Shown: one piece after another, positions 40,320 through 41,645 of the stretch
Position numbering within the stretch: the first letter of the stretch is position 1
How the letters are laid out: every line of letters starts with the position of its first letter
Source: a virus
Strand: one strand, 5' to 3'
Virus record (IMG/VR): IMGVR_UViG_3300023104_000008
Location: 1 to 41,645 of that record
DNA: 41,645 nt
Made by a program: the position numbers and the translations under genes
Notes under the pieces: model-generated
The model's input: the letters and a program-made list of their open reading frames with translations, nothing else
Databases searched by the model: none
Told to the model about the DNA's origin: nothing

Positions 40320-40384
40320 AAATGATTAATGCAAACTTACAACTATTTTTTAAAACACAAGCAAAATTTCACTAAATTTACGCC

Positions 40385-40597
40385 ATGAGATATATAACAC
40401 TAATTTATTTCGCCTGTTTACTGGCTGTTGGGTGTCAATCAAACGATGATAAGCCCGAATGTACGTGTGCAATGGGTGTTTATGCAAAGCCTGGTATTGA
40501 AGGTAATTACTACGTGCCAAATGTGGCTTTAGATTGCGAAACAAAACAGCCAATTAATCAAAACATAGGCGGTGGTTACTATGTAGGATGTCAATAA
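40385..40597 (+). CDS. Small surface lipoprotein (70 aa)
   Basis: A lipoprotein signal ending in AVGC (lipidated C17), followed by QSNDDK, an acidic run like the Bacteroidota signal for export to the cell surface. The mature 54 residues hold five more cysteines (PECTC, LDCE, YVGCQ and so on) and Gly-rich turns. It lies 7 bases before the large tail gene. A -7-like TAAATTTA at 40374-40381 would give a nearly leaderless transcript. Confidence 0.65.
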   Translation: MRYITLIYFACLLAVGCQSNDDKPECTCAMGVYAKPGIEGNYYVPNVALDCETKQPINQNIGGGYYVGCQ

Positions 40598-40604
40598 CAA
40601 CACT

Positions 40605-41645
40605 ATGCCAATAACCTTTACACTTGACTTTGTTACATCACAACACGGAATCTTAGAAATAGGGTGTATGGAAGGCGTTGATAGCGCAGATTTTGCGTTA
40701 GGTAAAGATGATGTATCTAAGTTAGGCCGTGATGTATCATTTGCCGGTGGCGAAAAAACATTTAGAATATACAAAAACTCATCAGCATTAAACCACGATA
40801 GGGCTTTTCAGTTGATATTGTACAATATTGATGTATTAGGTTACAATTCTGTTATAAAGTATGCAATTAATTTTAGTGATGATATTATTGAAGTAGGGGA
40901 ATTGGAATTGGGCCCCACTTTTGAAACAGATAGGGCTAATTACGTTCAATTCAATATTGTTCAGGGCGGTAAAATACAGCTTTGGAAAAACAGACAGGAT
41001 GTCAATGTTGATTTATTTTCAAAAAAGACTTTAGATGGGGATGATATAGCCCCAGTACAAACGTATAAACTATTTCAAAGGGCTTTACCATCAATAAAGC
41101 GTAGTAAATGGACTAATCCAGTTATACCTACTGAAATAGTAAACGATAACCCTGCACCAAGCCCCGATGTTTTTAATGTTATTAGGAGTAACATAGAGTA
41201 TGATATAAATAATAGTCTATCCTATTACGAACAGCATCAGGAAGGCGACGCAAGCACATTTATTTATCTTGACCTAAAGCAAAATACAACCAACATAAAT
41301 ATAGCATTTGATTTAGATGTCTTGTTTAAATACCGACCACAAGAGCGTAATAGCTTAACTAATGGTAAGAACGCAGAAATATCTTTACGTGTTAGATACG
41401 GTAATAGTTACGATACATCAACATTAGTAACTGTATGGCAGGGTAACAGATTAGAAGGCACATCAGATCAAGAATATCAGCTACCTAAAAACCTATCAAT
41501 GCAAATAGATCAACTAAATGCAACAGATAAGGTTTGGATATTTTTTAGAAGCACACAAGGAAACGGAGCAGTATCAAGAACACGTTTTAATGATTCCTCA
41601 ATTACAATAACGGCAACGGCAACGGCATTTAGTTCTGTTTTGATG
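40605..41645 (+). CDS. Tail protein, 5' part of the junction-spanning gene
   Basis: ATG at 40605. The frame stays open to the window end and continues at bases 1-1720 once the duplicate 131 bases are removed, giving 876 aa. The N-terminal part (about 1-120) is beta-rich (PITFTLDFVTSQHGILEI). The last bases of the window (four Ts instead of five) would shift the frame, which argues that the right-end copy carries a one-base error. No named domain recognised; distal tail role inferred from order. Confidence 0.75.
   Translation, partial: MPITFTLDFVTSQHGILEIGCMEGVDSADFALGKDDVSKLGRDVSFAGGEKTFRIYKNSSALNHDRAFQLILYNIDVLGYNSVIKYAINFSDDIIEVGELELGPTFETDRANYVQFNIVQGGKIQLWKNRQDVNVDLFSKKTLDGDDIAPVQTYKLFQRALPSIKRSKWTNPVIPTEIVNDNPAPSPDVFNVIRSNIEYDINNSLSYYEQHQEGDASTFIYLDLKQNTTNINIAFDLDVLFKYRPQERNSLTNGKNAEISLRVRYGNSYDTSTLVTVWQGNRLEGTSDQEYQLPKNLSMQIDQLNATDKVWIFFRSTQGNGAVSRTRFNDSSITITATATAFSSVLM
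41516..41645. repeat. Terminal overlap, right copy
   Basis: Matches 1-131 apart from one missing T near 41637-41641. It marks the circular join. It is not a typical direct terminal repeat because it lies inside an open gene and is only 130 bases long. Confidence 0.9.

Larger units (their letters stand above)
39874..40384. other. 511-base non-coding divergent region
   Basis: No credible gene is seen. It holds four copies of the TGCTGCAC word (three direct, one inverted), a 10-bp inverted repeat, and mutually exclusive hairpins near 40184-40246. It separates the leftward methylase operon from the rightward tail genes. It may hold divergent promoters (weak TACTTTT-like sites at 39888-39896 minus and 40122-40130 plus), a small RNA or a packaging site. 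Confidence 0.5.

Overview
This window is essentially one complete genome of a tailed dsDNA phage (siphovirus-type gene order) that very probably infects a member of the Bacteroidota, most likely a flavobacterium. The DNA is AT-rich. Starts lack purine Shine-Dalgarno sequences and instead sit in an A/T-rich context, very often AATTATG. Several promoters match the Bacteroidota -7 element TAnnTTTG. Many products belong to families common in flavobacterial phages (a DUF3127 single-strand-binding-like protein, YopX, NinG, ERF). The first 131 bases recur at the end (41516-41645) with one T missing from a T-run. The map is therefore circular, or circularly permuted, with about 41.5 kb of unique sequence, and one tail gene runs across the artificial junction.

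Layout. (a) 40385-41645 continuing to 6956, plus strand: a small lipoprotein, an 876-aa tail protein across the junction, a second tail protein, a 1001-aa beta-helix tail fibre/spike and a shorter fibre-like protein. (b) 6960-9307, plus: a lysis region of several small membrane proteins, a small lipoprotein and an M15 zinc peptidase endolysin. Two back-to-back terminators follow at 9330-9400. (c) 13242 down to 9399, minus: an XRE-type regulator leads a recombination operon (GIY-YIG nuclease, ERF annealing protein, DUF3127 protein, YopX and several small membrane proteins). (d) 13372-24523, plus: early/middle genes for replication and DNA metabolism. These include a phage replication protein carrying iteron-like repeats inside its gene, a stand-alone DnaA domain IV protein, NinB-like and NinG recombination proteins, a D12-class adenine methylase, a cytosine-C5 methylase and many small unknowns. 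(e) 24563-36662, plus: terminase small and large subunits, portal, protease, HK97-type capsid, connectors, tail tube and tape measure. (f) 39873 down to 36798, minus: an accessory cassette led by a second adenine methylase, inserted between the tape measure and the distal tail genes. (g) 39874-40384: a 511-base non-coding, structure-rich divergent region.

The best candidate for something undescribed is at 21909-21972, between two small early genes. The sequence carries the conserved core of a hammerhead ribozyme (CUGANGA, GAAA, the A15.1-U16.1 pair, C17 and the G10.1-C11.1 pair) with closed stems I and III in the correct positions. Stem II is weak, so this is a strong sequence-level candidate rather than a demonstrated ribozyme. 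Other unusual signals are a minus-strand leader (39093-38979) with two hairpins whose loops are complementary, and a possible terminator/antiterminator pair at 40184-40246. There is also a possible lambda-O-like origin inside the replication gene. No integrase, tRNA or CRISPR array was found.
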